From Triplophysa rosa (taxonomy: Eukaryota; Chordata; Actinopteri; Cypriniformes; Nemacheilidae), in contig NC_079891.1 of NCBI RefSeq assembly GCF_024868665.1, positions 30,545,562-30,609,561 of the forward strand: a stretch of 64,000 nucleotides of DNA, written 5' to 3'. Below are positions 1 through 9,154 of this stretch, one piece after another (positions within the stretch are counted from its first letter, which is position 1; every line of letters begins with the position of its first letter). The notes beneath the pieces were generated by a model. That model was not told the DNA's origin and ran no database searches. It saw only the letters and a list, made by a program, of their open reading frames with translations. The position numbers and the translations under genes are program-made.

Positions 1-542
1 ACGTTATTCTTCACCGGAGCCGTCTGTACAATCACACAGAGGAATTCTGTCCCTCTGTATAGCAATCGGCCTTCAGGGCTGTTTCTTTTCTATCCTGTGC
101 AAAGTGGCGCAGATACCGCTGTAATAAAGAGATGTGACAGAGGTGTGCGAACACTGCTGTGCTTTCACAGAACAGAACAGAGACAGAGATGAGAATGGCC
201 CCTGACTGTCCTCCCAGTGGGGTTCCTCATCCTGGCATTTTCTGTCTGTGTTGCTATCTTTGTTTCCCCCTCTCTCTCTCTCTCTCTCGCTTACAGACAC
301 TCCAAGGACTCTTTAGTTAAAACCGTGTTTCTGTTATCGAGGATCAAATGCGCGTCGTGGCAGCGTTCCTGCATTCAGCCCAGCGTTTGCTTTGATACTT
401 CTGTCACTCGCTGGGTCTCTCATGGAGAGTCTTGCTGTAAGACACTCGCGCAGTGTGTAACTCTTCCCTCCTGTACATTTTAAAGGAGTGTTTTAAGATA
501 TTTCACACCCGGATTGGAACTAGGCAATGGAAATGTTAACCT
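1..542. other. No gene seen; short (CT)n tract
   Basis: Only short random-looking open frames are present. A pure CT run lies at 271-288. I recognise no repeat family here. Confidence 0.4.
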
Positions 543-594
543 CATTTGTAAGTCGCTTTGGATAAAAGCGTCTGCTAAATGACTAAATGTAAAA
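543..594 (+). repeat. L2-type LINE/SINE 3' tail
   Basis: The motif GTCGCTTTGGATAAAAGCG followed by TCTGCTAAATGACTAAATGT is the conserved 3' tail shared by fish L2-type LINEs and the SINEs they mobilise. Only the tail is present. The same tail occurs in reverse at 16459-16575 and forward at 58655-58765. Confidence 0.75.
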
Positions 595-654
595 GAAAAG
601 GAGGGCTGAGACCACCTAAATGTGTATATTGCCCGCCCAATCAATAATATTCAA

Positions 655-882
655 ATAAAAAGTACTCACCCTAATGTCATTCAAATGTATATGACTCTTT
701 CTTCCGTGGAACACTAAAGAAGATATTTTGAGAAATGTTTTGTGTCCATACAATGGAAATCAATGGAGACCAATGTTTTTTGGTTACCAACATTCTTCAA
801 AATATCTTCTTTTGTGTTCTGCACTAAGTCATGCAGGTTTGAAATGACACGAGGGTCATTTGTGGGTGAACTATCCCTTTAA
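655..882. mobile_element. Angel-like TTAA miniature element, degraded left end
   Basis: Core blocks of the family are present: TACTCACCCTAATGTCATTC, AGAAGATATTTTGAGAAATG, the mirrored AACATTCTTCAAAATATCTT and a right end GTGAACTATCCCTTTAA. The element is an imperfect palindrome, and TTAA is the expected target duplication. The left terminus has decayed. Confidence 0.8.
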
Positions 883-1577
883 AAGCAATATAAATAAAAA
901 CAGATCAATAATAATCAGACAGAAACCAAACACATTCGAAACATCTGCACCCGGAGAGTGTCCACATTGATCCGTGCACACAATGTATTGGTTTAATTAA
1001 GAGAAGCATTGTCTTTGCTAATTGACTCTTTGCAGGTTTGAATTACCTACAGGCGTAGCAACCGGTGACTAATGACCTGTGGAAATCTAGCTCTTACAAA
1101 CTGGACACACCGCAAGCCAAACTTCCTCCACACCGGCCCATTCAGTGAGGATTACTGAGCTGTTAGCGAGACCCGCTCTCCTCCATCGATCCGCCCGTAC
1201 AGTGCTAAAGGCTCTCATCAATTATGGATCATTTAAGGAGAGGGTGAAGCTGCCATCGATCTGGAGAGAGAAAGAGAGATGCGGTGTGAGTCAGCATCAT
1301 AAAGCCAGTGTTGATTTTCCCAAAAGCTCAAATTATCCATCAAGCTTTTGTTTATGTGTAGTTGAGAGAGAGGGAAGTGTATAACTCACTTGCTCATTTC
1401 CAAGTCTTAAGCAAAGAGAGCAGATTCATTACCAAAGCCATAAACTACATGAGCGAAAGTATACAAACATAGTTTTAATCAACATGTTCAGCTATTTCAA
1501 CACCTTTTACTGGGGCATAAAACCAAGCAGTCAAGTATGCAATTTTCTTAGACAAACATTTTTAGCAGAATGAGGTG
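883..1577. other. No gene seen
   Basis: Mixed-composition DNA with a short GA-rich patch near 1264-1280 and no recognised repeat. Open frames are short and overlap on both strands. Confidence 0.35.
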
Positions 1578-1894
1578 AAAGGAATAGTTCACCTTCAAAA
1601 TGAAAATTCTGTCATCATTTACTCCACCTGTTGTCATTTTAAACCTGTGTGATTTCCTTTCTTCTGCAAAACACAAAAGAAGATATTTTGAAAAATGTTG
1701 GTCCCCATAGACTTCTATTGTAAAGACACAAAACCAATGCAAGTCAATGGGGACCAACAGTTTTCTGTTACCAACATTTTACAAAATATATTCTTTTGTG
1801 TTCTGCAGAAGAAGAAAAAGTCGTAAAGGTTTGAAATGAGAGGATGAGCAAATGATGTCAGAATTTTCATTTTCAAGGTGAACTATCCCTTCAA
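1578..1894. mobile_element. Angel-like element, near full length
   Basis: Runs from GGAATAGTTCACCTTCAAAA to GGTGAACTATCCCTTCAA. Both inverted ends and the central hairpin are present, with the two halves mirrored around the CCATAGACTTCTATTG block. The right-hand TTAA has mutated to TCAA. Confidence 0.85.
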
Positions 1895-2815
1895 CATTTT
1901 TTCTTTTATCTGTGTAATGCTTTCCGTGCACGTTTTGGAATAAATAAATGTGGAAGAACTCAACATAAGCATCTGACCTCGCTGATGCCCTTGCGTCTCA
2001 ATGAAAACGAATCCCCACAGCCATGCTTCAACATAGTGAAAACCTTCGCGAAAGAATGAAAGCTGTTGTAGTATCAAAAAGAGAACCAAATGTCCATTAA
2101 CACCAGGAATGTTCAACAAGCACATACTGGTGTTATTCTCAAGCGTCCGCCTGCTTTTGGCCATGTAGGGTATATTCACACAGCCTGCCAGGTTTGTATT
2201 ATCAGCTCTCAGGAAGCCAAAAAAACATCTCAGGTGTGTGATTGTTTGTGTGTCTGTGCACCCGCTGTGTTGCGGTTAGCCACAGGAAGTTACAATAATA
2301 ACAGACCGAACCCACCAGACTGTCATGATCACTGAAGCTCCTCGCTGCCATTCTACAGGGGAGTCATGGAAACTGGCACCTCGGCGCTCTGATCTCCTCT
2401 CCCGGGCCCCTTCTGTGTGTCTGTGAAGCTGTTGACGTGCACAAAACTCAGACCTGTGAAATGAAAGTAACGTGAACGGCCCGTGCCAGAGAGACACGTC
2501 ACAGGAAATAGTAGATGACACCTCCTCACGAGATACAGGTTAAAGGTCAAGAGTCTGACACGTGCCACTTGTGTGACTTTGACACATGCTGCTTGAGAAA
2601 CAAAGCCAAAAGGCTGAGTAATCCATATGGACTGCTATAGGGATCTGAAGGGCTTTTGTGTGTTTGTACACGACTTGAATGATTTCGGAGAAATATTTAT
2701 CACAGGGTGTTGTGTAGACAGACTTTTGACTGTCATTATAAAGCCATGCAGCTTGTTCTGGACAGGTGGTGCCAAGTTAGACTGGAGCAGGCCATCTGAC
2801 CAACATGCAAAGTGA
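1895..2815. other. No gene seen
   Basis: Plain DNA with overlapping short open frames on both strands and no splice-framed exon that I can support. Confidence 0.35.
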
Positions 2816-3527
2816 TTAAAGCAATAGTCCTATTAAAAATGAAAATTCTCTCATCATTTACTCACCCTCATGTCATTACAAACCTGTATGACTTTCTTTC
2901 TTCTGTGGAGTACAACGAAAATATTTTGAAGAATGTTGGTAACCAAACAATCTTCTGTTGTGTCATACAAATTTGGAATGACGTAAAGGTGAGCAGTGTT
3001 GGGTAAGTTACTCTTAAAAAGTAATTAATTACTAATTACTAATTACATATTCAATAGTGTAATTAGATTACTGTACAAATTACTCTCTCCAAAAAGTATT
3101 TAAGTACTTATTACTAATTACTTTCTATATCCTATTTCAACCTTGATTAGTTAAGTGATTGAAGGATAGACATGAAACGGCTCTTTTAATTCATTCAAAT
3201 AAATAATATAAAACAACATAAAGTGGTATTATTAACTGACCAAAGTTTACAAATGTGAGAATTATACATTAAAGCACAGATTTTAAAGTAGGACTTTAGA
3301 TTTTGATGTCAATTCCACTATTGCACAGACATATATTACACAAACTATTTAGTTTAATTACATCAGAAGTAACGGTAATTACAAAAAAAATCTGAGTAAT
3401 CCCTTACTTTACTTTTTCAAGGGAAAAGTAATTAAATTACAGTAACTAATTACTTAGTAAGTCACACCCAACACTGAAGGTGAGTAAATGATGCAACAAC
3501 ATTCGTTTTTGGTGAACTATTCCTACA
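2816..3527. mobile_element. Angel-like element split by a hAT insertion
   Basis: The left part (2816-2993) carries TTAA, the ATGAAAATTCTCTCATCATT block and the AATATTTTGAAGAATGTTGG half. The right part (3477-3527) resumes with GGTGAGTAAATGATG and ends GGTGAACTATTCCT. The intervening 483 bp is a hAT element, so the Angel copy is older. Confidence 0.85.
2994..3476. mobile_element. hAT-type non-autonomous element, copy 1
   Basis: The termini are CAGTGTTGGGTAAGTTAC and the matching CACCCAACACTG. It is flanked on both sides by the 8-bp direct repeat AAGGTGAG (2986-2993 and 3477-3484). An 8-bp duplication is the hallmark of hAT transposition. The 483-bp interior is AT-rich, rich in TAATTACT motifs and non-coding. 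It matches the element at 17764-18240 over its whole length. Confidence 0.88.
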
Positions 3528-3702
3528 CTATAAAAAAATCCTGTAAAAACGATATAACCATAAAAATAAAAATAAATTCCCTGTTTTTCTTGTACATTTG
3601 CGGTAATTTTCGGTAAAAAAACAACAAAAAAACCCCCCAGTAAATTCTGTAAAAAAAATTTTTTTTTGACATTATACGTAAAAAAACGTTTTTTAATAGT
3701 GT
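3525..3702. mobile_element. Small inverted-repeat element (CACTATAAAAAA ends)
   Basis: ACACTATAAAAAAATCCTG at the left is mirrored by ACGTTTTTTAATAGTGT at the right. The interior is rich in GTAAA motifs. It abuts or slightly overlaps the end of the Angel copy. No coding capacity. Confidence 0.55.
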
Positions 3703-4610
3703 ACAGTAAGTACCATTTGGATGTGCATGGGATCCCCCTCATGTAAATTACATTTCAAGACAATAAAGTTTGCAATAATTCTTAATGGCAAAACCCTGTT
3801 TTCATCTATGACCGTAAATAAAATAATTAATGTAGCAACCCAGATCGCTTCAGGTATAGGTATTCAACTTGCAGTGAAATTAAGTGAAATCTGGCCAACT
3901 GTGCAAAATATTTCAAATATAAAAATTAACTATCGAGAAAGAATAAGATAAGGTTAAAGTAGTATAGATAGAACATATTATTTTTGAGTTATGATGCCAT
4001 GTAGAGTGTTTATCAGCAGACACTCAAACTATTTTGTTTCTCCTGGAAGCAAGAAACATGTTGAGACCGGTGTGAATTCTCAGATTCATGAATTATAGAG
4101 AAAACCGAGCTTTACAAGACTGCTGATGTGCTAGACTTTGATGCGAAATAGACACATCAGAGACAGGACAAACAGAACCTCATTTCAATCAATCATCTTT
4201 AAGCTTGTGATACAGAAGGCACTGTCTCTGTGCTCCTGTGAGAAAGGGATTTAATTGGGTTTCGGTTTTGCTCCCGCAGCTCAGTTCAGTTTTTTCTGTT
4301 TGTTTAAGGTTATGTAATAGCACACTGATTCGAATGAACTTTGATCTTAAAAGTGTCCTGGGAAAAACTGTCACGACTGAGGACAAATTCTGAGACATTT
4401 GTTAGCAATCTGAGATATTTCGGATGAATGATTTGGGAAGAACATTGCAGAAAACTATTTGCAAACGGTTAATTGAATAGAAAAAATCTATTCAGTAATG
4501 TGTGTGGCTTTTGCTGTAGCACCCAGTTATGTTGGCTCAGTGCCTGACCGCGATTGCCAAAACAGTAAATTGTCTATGTGACACAGAGTGCTGTGAGTGT
4601 GAGTGTGAGC
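3703..4610. other. No gene seen
   Basis: AT-rich plain DNA. No repeat family or exon recognised. Confidence 0.35.
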
Positions 4611-4616
4611 GTGTGT

Positions 4617-4678
<62 letters not shown>
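4611..4678. repeat. (GT)n microsatellite
   Basis: A pure GT run of about 30 units starts at 4619, with imperfect GTGTGAGC units before it. The open frame on the opposite strand is a low-complexity artefact of this run. Confidence 0.97.
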
Positions 4679-4680
<2 letters not shown>

Positions 4681-5016
4681 TTTTGCTCAGTAGCACTATT
4701 TAAATAAGACGAGTGGCCGTGCTTTGGCAAGTTACTGGCTGTGAGTAATGATTGTACAGATGGTTTGCAGCTGCCATTTACCATGGGAATTAACCCCAAT
4801 ATTTACAATGCAGAACGTGTGAATGACCCACACATACACAAATTAGTGTCTGATTGCTTTACCTGTCATAACATGACTTTCTGCAAAGATACTGACCGCT
4901 ACCTGTGTTTTCTCTCACACACACACCTTTCTGTGTATATCTAAATTTAAATAATAATGAATAATAATAAATAATGTGTATTTCTGTCTAAACAGTGACA
5001 GGTAAAATACATATAT
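4679..5016. other. No gene seen
   Basis: Plain DNA between the microsatellite and the next inverted-repeat element. Confidence 0.35.
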
Positions 5017-5236
5017 TAGGGTGGTTTCAGGGATTATCTTAAAACAGGACTAGGCCTAGAATATTTAAATCAACATAAAAACATATTTTACAAAAAACAT
5101 GTGCATCTTGAGACAAAACAATCACACTCAAATATTTTAAGATTTGTCAGTGCAAGTTTTTCGATCAAGACACCGCTAACTTTTACTGCAAGTTAGTCTG
5201 GGTCTATGTTTAAGCCCTGTCCGGGAAACCGCCCCA
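5017..5236. mobile_element. Inverted-repeat element with GGTTTC/GAAACC ends
   Basis: The left side reads AGGGTGGTTTCAGGGATTA with AAACAGGACTAGGCCTAG. The right side reads GCCCTGTCCGGGAAACCGCC. The ends are imperfect inverted repeats of a common fish family whose consensus end is GGGGCGGTTTCCCGG. Interior non-coding. No clear target duplication. Confidence 0.65.
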
Positions 5237-5784
5237 TAATGTTTTCATCGGGTAATTCCTACTAATTAACTTGATCTTTAAATCAGCGCCTTCAGTTTGC
5301 CGACATAAAGTGCCAGTGTATTCGTAGCAACAAGAGTTCAATTCTATTCAGGATCCTATCCCGCTCCCCAATCTCCACCCAACTTGTGTGCTGTCTATTG
5401 TCCTATTATCCTATTATAATACAAGCATAAAAAGCCCAGAAATATAATAAAAAAATAAGATTTTAAGCTAAATGTTATATGTTATATTAGTCAATAAAAC
5501 TGTACTTGCTTTATTTATTAATCTTTTTTTAAAGACTATAATCTCATTAAACATGTCAATGCAACAATCTCAGACTTTCAATACCAAAGTTATAAATTGT
5601 GAAATGCAGTTTCTGCCTTGACATTTGTCAGAGAAGCAGTAGCTCATGACAGATTTACACAACTGCAATAAAAAGATATTTGATCATCCATTGTCGATAG
5701 TTTTTGACAACAGCAAACAGTTGCAAGGCAACCTCCCAGTGATAACTTAAAACTCGTGGAAATCCAACCTTTAAGAACATATTT
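5237..5784. other. No gene seen
   Basis: AT-rich DNA with no recognised feature. Confidence 0.35.
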
Positions 5785-6039
5785 TTACACGCTCACGTAA
5801 TGTCATACCTGTATAAATGACTTTGTTCCGATGAACACAAAGAAAGATATTTGGAAGAATGTTAGTCATTTTCAGTTCCGGGACATCATTGACTACAATA
5901 GTTAATGAAAATTGCTAACATTCTTCCAAATATCTTTCTCTGTGTTCATTGGAACAAAGAAATGTATACATGTTTGAAACAACCTGAGAGTGAGTAAATG
6001 ATGACAGATTTTTCATTTTTGGATGAACTATCCCTTTAA
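5785..6039. mobile_element. Angel-like element, second subtype
   Basis: The halves are mirrored around GACATCATTGACTAC, and the arms GATATTTGGAAGAATGTTAG and CTAACATTCTTCCAAATATC are perfect complements. The right end is TGAACTATCCCTTTAA. The left terminus has decayed. This subtype recurs at 43046-43426. Confidence 0.85.
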
Positions 6040-6410
6040 GAACAAGTACTTACTTTTTGAGGACATTAATGAGAGCATCTTGTTTCAGCTTCCATTATTC
6101 AACAACATTTGACAACATTCAGCAAAACTTTAATTCAAGTATTACAAGTATTCTAATTATTCTAGATAAAATGACAAGTGAAAAGTCCATTATCGTTATA
6201 ATTGAACGATTGGATATTACATAAGATTAAAGCTGCCAGTACACATGCAGTTTCTGCATTCTCTCATATTAATATTGTATACCTATAGAGTCGTATTGCA
6301 TACTTTGTATCTTCGAAGAGTATTTGGTTTGATCACATTTATAAAAGATAGATACAGATGTACGATTATTTACTGAAAAATACGACGTCCTGGGGTGTGT
6401 GGGGGGGAGG
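6040..6410. other. No gene seen
   Basis: AT-rich DNA leading into a CpG-richer block that begins near 6385. Confidence 0.35.
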
Positions 6411-6541
6411 AACTAAATCACAAGCACACAATAGCCTGCCCTACATCATCGCATTATCCCTGCTATTGAGTCACTATGAGTTCCTGTGGTGTATGCGACG
6501 AATGCCAACCAAACACAGACATATGACTTAGTTTCACTTAC

Positions 6542-6658
6542 CGAATGCAGTTCATGTCTGGCATCTTTTAGCACTGGGACCGCACCATCTATCAGTTTCA
6601 AACGATCTGCAAATCCTGTGTTATATCCACCGTTTACATAACATCCATCACTGAAATC
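6542..6658 (-). pseudogene. THAP-domain C-terminal half-exon (degenerate)
   Basis: Read on the minus strand, this stretch encodes DFSDGCYVNGGYNTGFADRL followed by KLIDGAVPVLKD. It matches the second half of a THAP zinc finger: the '..GFADRL.L..GAVP' ending resembles the family's AVPT(L/I)F motif. It is exactly 39 codons between a possible acceptor (CTGTTTGTTCACAG, ending at 6659) and a strong GTAAGT donor (6536-6541), so it is phase 0 at both ends. The residues just before are VCSQDF; a normal THAP motif has Cys-x2-His-Phe, so the zinc-binding His is replaced by Asp. I find no clear N-terminal half with the CxxC pair upstream (6660-6950). THAP proteins bind DNA in host factors and in several transposases. 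Most likely a decayed transposon exon; a divergent host gene is less likely. Confidence 0.6.
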
Positions 6659-6789
6659 CTGTGAACAAACAGACACCTAAACTTCACTATCGCAAGAGTA
6701 ACAAGCTGCAGGCAGCTGCAGGCCCACAGCACAGACAATCTTGACGCAGTGCAGACAATCTTGATGGTAAGCGGGTCTCGCTCGTCGGT

Positions 6790-6900
6790 TGGCCTGTGGG
6801 CGGGCTCTTTCTTTCGCCTTGCCGGGCTTTTCCGGGTCAATGGCCAATAAAAGGAATAGGATCCCTGTTACGAAGCAGGGATCCAGAATTATAAAGCCTT
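6790..6900. promoter_or_regulatory. Promoter-like block beside the THAP half-exon
   Basis: A GC box (GTGGGCGGGC near 6795), a CCAAT box (6844-6848), a TATAAAG box (6890-6896) and a perfect 9-bp stem GGATCCCTG/CAGGGATCC with an 8-base loop (6859-6884) sit together in a CpG-richer patch. The combination resembles a small promoter. Direction and activity are inferred only. Confidence 0.35.
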
Positions 6901-7222
6901 TCCGAAACAAGTTGGAGTGCTGGGGAAGTGTATCGAGCACAGAAATACCACGTCATACGTCCAACTCGTTTTATGATAAGTTGACCATGTTAATCATGAT
7001 AAGCCTTTATGTTTAAAGAGTACATTCCTCAATATTTTTAAGGGCTTATTTTGGTTTATGGAGTGTCCGACAACAAGTTTATGTACATACATGATGTAAA
7101 AATACTATTATTTCGTAATAATAAGCTGTTTTTATTACCTTACTTCTTGACTGACTCTCAAATGATTCGTTCCGCGATTCATCTGTGTAATCTCCGCCTT
7201 TCCGCCAGCGTAGTCTGATCTG

Positions 7223-7281
7223 ATTGGTCAGATGGTCTAGTCTGCTGTGATTGGTCAAATGGTCTAGTCTGCTGTGATTGG
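7223..7281 (+). promoter_or_regulatory. Three CCAAT boxes in a 27-bp tandem repeat
   Basis: ATTGG (inverted CCAAT) occurs at 7223-7227, 7250-7254 and 7277-7281, exactly 27 bp apart, within the repeated unit TGATTGGTCA.ATGGTCTAG. Regularly spaced CCAAT boxes are typical NF-Y sites. The array ends about 97 bp before the ATG at 7378, a normal promoter distance for that exon. Confidence 0.6.
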
Positions 7282-7377
7282 TCAAACGCGTTCAGCATGT
7301 GTCGCAAATGGACCGCCTATCATTACTGCTGTATTACGGTTTGCAGGTGGTTGGATATTAACAGTGTATAGAGAGAG

Positions 7378-7450
7378 ATGGCGTCGATTTTACCTTACCA
7401 GTTCGAGCCCGAGTCTGACGAATCATTCTTTAATCCTTATACAGATGCCA
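7378..7450 (+). CDS. Possible first coding exon of a transposon gene
   Basis: The ATG at 7378 opens MASILPYQFEPESDESFFNP and then YTDA, and the frame meets a consensus-like donor GTAAGA at 7451-7456, giving a 73-bp exon ending in phase 1. The peptide is acidic after residue 8. From memory, starts of the type LPYxFEPE are common in predicted fish proteins labelled P2X7-like or carrying a Cys/Trp-rich domain; I cannot verify this. Upstream is the CCAAT array. The exon points toward the oppositely oriented THAP exon, so the two transcripts would overlap. No downstream exon is visible within the element, consistent with internal deletion. If unspliced, the frame stops soon after (within about 15 codons). 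Confidence 0.45.
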
Positions 7451-7752
7451 GTAAGAAAAAGGACTGTTTTAGACACTTCTCTTGTAACAGTTAGTTATCA
7501 CGGCATACAGTGTACGGTGTTCGTATCTTCAGATGTTATTATAACTATAGTACACCACTCAGTTCTTGAAATAAAGACTTTGCGAGTTAATATGGTTGAA
7601 CACTTACATTAGCGCAACGAGTTTATAGCTAACGTTAGGTAAACAAACAGTAACAACCCCAAAAATAACGGTAACGTTAGCTAAACACAACATGAGATAA
7701 CGTCACACAAATTTAATTTTAAGTAAAGACAAAAATAAAGAGTCACACTTAC

Positions 7753-8037
7753 AGGTTGTGATTCGGTGGTGCTTACAGGTCCAAATAAAGTTGGTATTGC
7801 AACATCTTTTAAGGAAAGACGTTTAATGTATCCTGCAGTAAAGGCGCCAAGATTGATGAAGCAATCTTCGGTAAAATGACGCGCGCAAAGTAAAACGTTC
7901 GGTTTATACTCCTTTGGTGTCGTTTGAAAAATAAATAGTAACCATTTTTTCCTCAGAAGTTCTTCCTTTGGTAGTGAAAATAAGACTGACTTAGTTTCAC
8001 TACATAGAACACAGCTTCTCTTAGACATGATGCACAC
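7753..8037 (-). CDS. THAP zinc-finger first exon, intact
   Basis: The 95-codon minus-strand exon begins at an ATG at 8037 (a second ATG is at codon 4) and ends after Pro95 at a consensus GTAAGT donor (7747-7752), phase 0. It carries a complete C2CH THAP zinc finger: Cys9-x2-Cys12, then 38 residues, then Cys51-x2-His54-Phe55. It also has the conserved Pro23 of FSLP, Trp32, and the closing AIPTLF at 80-85, close to the family's AVPT(L/I)F. THAP domains bind short DNA motifs through the zinc finger. The exon lies inside a TTAA inverted-repeat element, so I infer the N-terminal DNA-binding exon of a Kolobok-type transposase. The catalytic exons are not in this copy. A host THAP gene captured by the element is an alternative. 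Confidence 0.75.
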
Positions 8038-8039
8038 GT

Positions 8040-8140
8040 CACGAACGAGCTAGTACAGTGTTTGGGGAGGAGAGAGTTAAGTTTTCGCAGTCAGTAGGCG
8101 GGGATTTTTCTAGTGACGTAGGTACATTGTGGTTAAAGAT
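8040..8140 (-). promoter_or_regulatory. Promoter-like sequence upstream of the THAP exon
   Basis: Just upstream of the minus-strand ATG lie a GC box (GGCGGGGA, about 8097-8104), a CRE-like TGACGTAG (8114-8121) and several CpGs. This suggests a TATA-less promoter. Motif-based inference only. Confidence 0.35.
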
Positions 8141-8320
8141 TCGGACAGGTCATGGCTTGTTCGCGTGATTCAGAGTCGATTACCTTTTTTATAAGCTAAT
8201 AACTTTGTTATTCGTTCACCTTCGGATTTACAACTTGGCAGATTGCTTACATTCAAACACGGCAAAATTAAACACTTCATGAAATGTATTTTTTATGATC
8301 TCGAGGAATGTACTCTTTAA

Positions 8321-9008
8321 CATTGTAAAGAAGTCAGAATGCATGAAACACCGTTGCATCCCCCCTTTAAGTCTAAGAATATTTAGCATGTGCCTGCCAG
8401 ATGTCTGGTATCCCCCAATGTTTCTTCCTCATTTTTATAAAAAAATTATTTGATTAGATATTGATGTTGTCTAGCTCTAGTTCTGTTTGACCAATGGCAG
8501 ATTTTTTTGATCAAATGGAGCTTGCATGTTGTCTGGCAGGCAGTAACAGCACATGAATTAACCGTACAGAGATAAGAGAGTGATCTCTCTCATCTCAAAC
8601 TCCAATTCTGTCAGTCTCTCACACTGACTACACAAGATTAGAGAATGAGAGAGAGAAAAGTGAGAAAGTGAACAGAGTGGGACAGAGAAAGAGATGAAAG
8701 GAAAAACAAAATACCTCCCATGAATTATAAATGCAAAGAGGGCTTGTACCTGCTGAGCTTAATCCTGCTTTGATGGCCGATCTTTTAAAGTGAAACAGGT
8801 CAGAATGAGAAATCCTAGTAGGAGTAGGAGGCTGGCTATCTTGTCAAAGTAATGTGTGCAATGTGAGCATACTTAAAGAAGGAATGTACTCATCACATAC
8901 TGTAAGTGTGCTTAGAGGACACGATTCTTGTTCTGTAAGAAAATATTTTCAGTGTGCCTATACAACTGTGCTCTGTGGAATTAACATGGAAATGTTTTCT
9001 CTTAAAAA
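8321..9008. other. No gene seen; CT/GA-rich patches
   Basis: Purine/pyrimidine-rich patches occur at about 8574-8700. No repeat family or exon is recognised. Confidence 0.35.
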
Positions 9009-9105
9009 ACATGGATAGTTCATCCAAAAATGAAATTTCTACTATGTACTCGCCATCATGTCATTTTAAATCAGTATGATTTTGATGCCCTCCTTTTGAG
9101 ACTGC
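9009..9105. mobile_element. Angel-like left-end fragment
   Basis: GGATAGTTCATCCAAAAATG, GTACTCGCCATCATGTCATT and the following bases match the left end of the family. The rest of the element is missing. Confidence 0.7.
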
Positions 9106-9154
9106 TGTTAATTACACTAAAAAAATCCGTAAAAGTAAGGCGCAATATACTCTA

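Larger units (their letters stand above)
7013..8320. mobile_element. TTAA-flanked, THAP-carrying element (Kolobok-like)
   Basis: The two ends are perfect inverted copies of TTAAAGAGTACATTCCTC (7013-7030 and 8303-8320), with TTAA outermost on both sides, giving a 1308-bp unit. TTAA duplications plus a THAP zinc finger in the transposase are established traits of the Kolobok superfamily; piggyBac shares TTAA but not THAP. Inside lie an intact THAP first exon on the minus strand (7753-8037), a possible first exon on the plus strand (7378-7450) and a three-CCAAT promoter array. No DDE catalytic region is visible, so this copy is internally deleted and cannot be autonomous. The intact exon frames suggest it is not very old. 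Confidence 0.75.

Noticed and set aside
4527..4799. 90-codon minus frame with a His-Thr repeat
   Set aside because: It is the translation of the (GT)n microsatellite.
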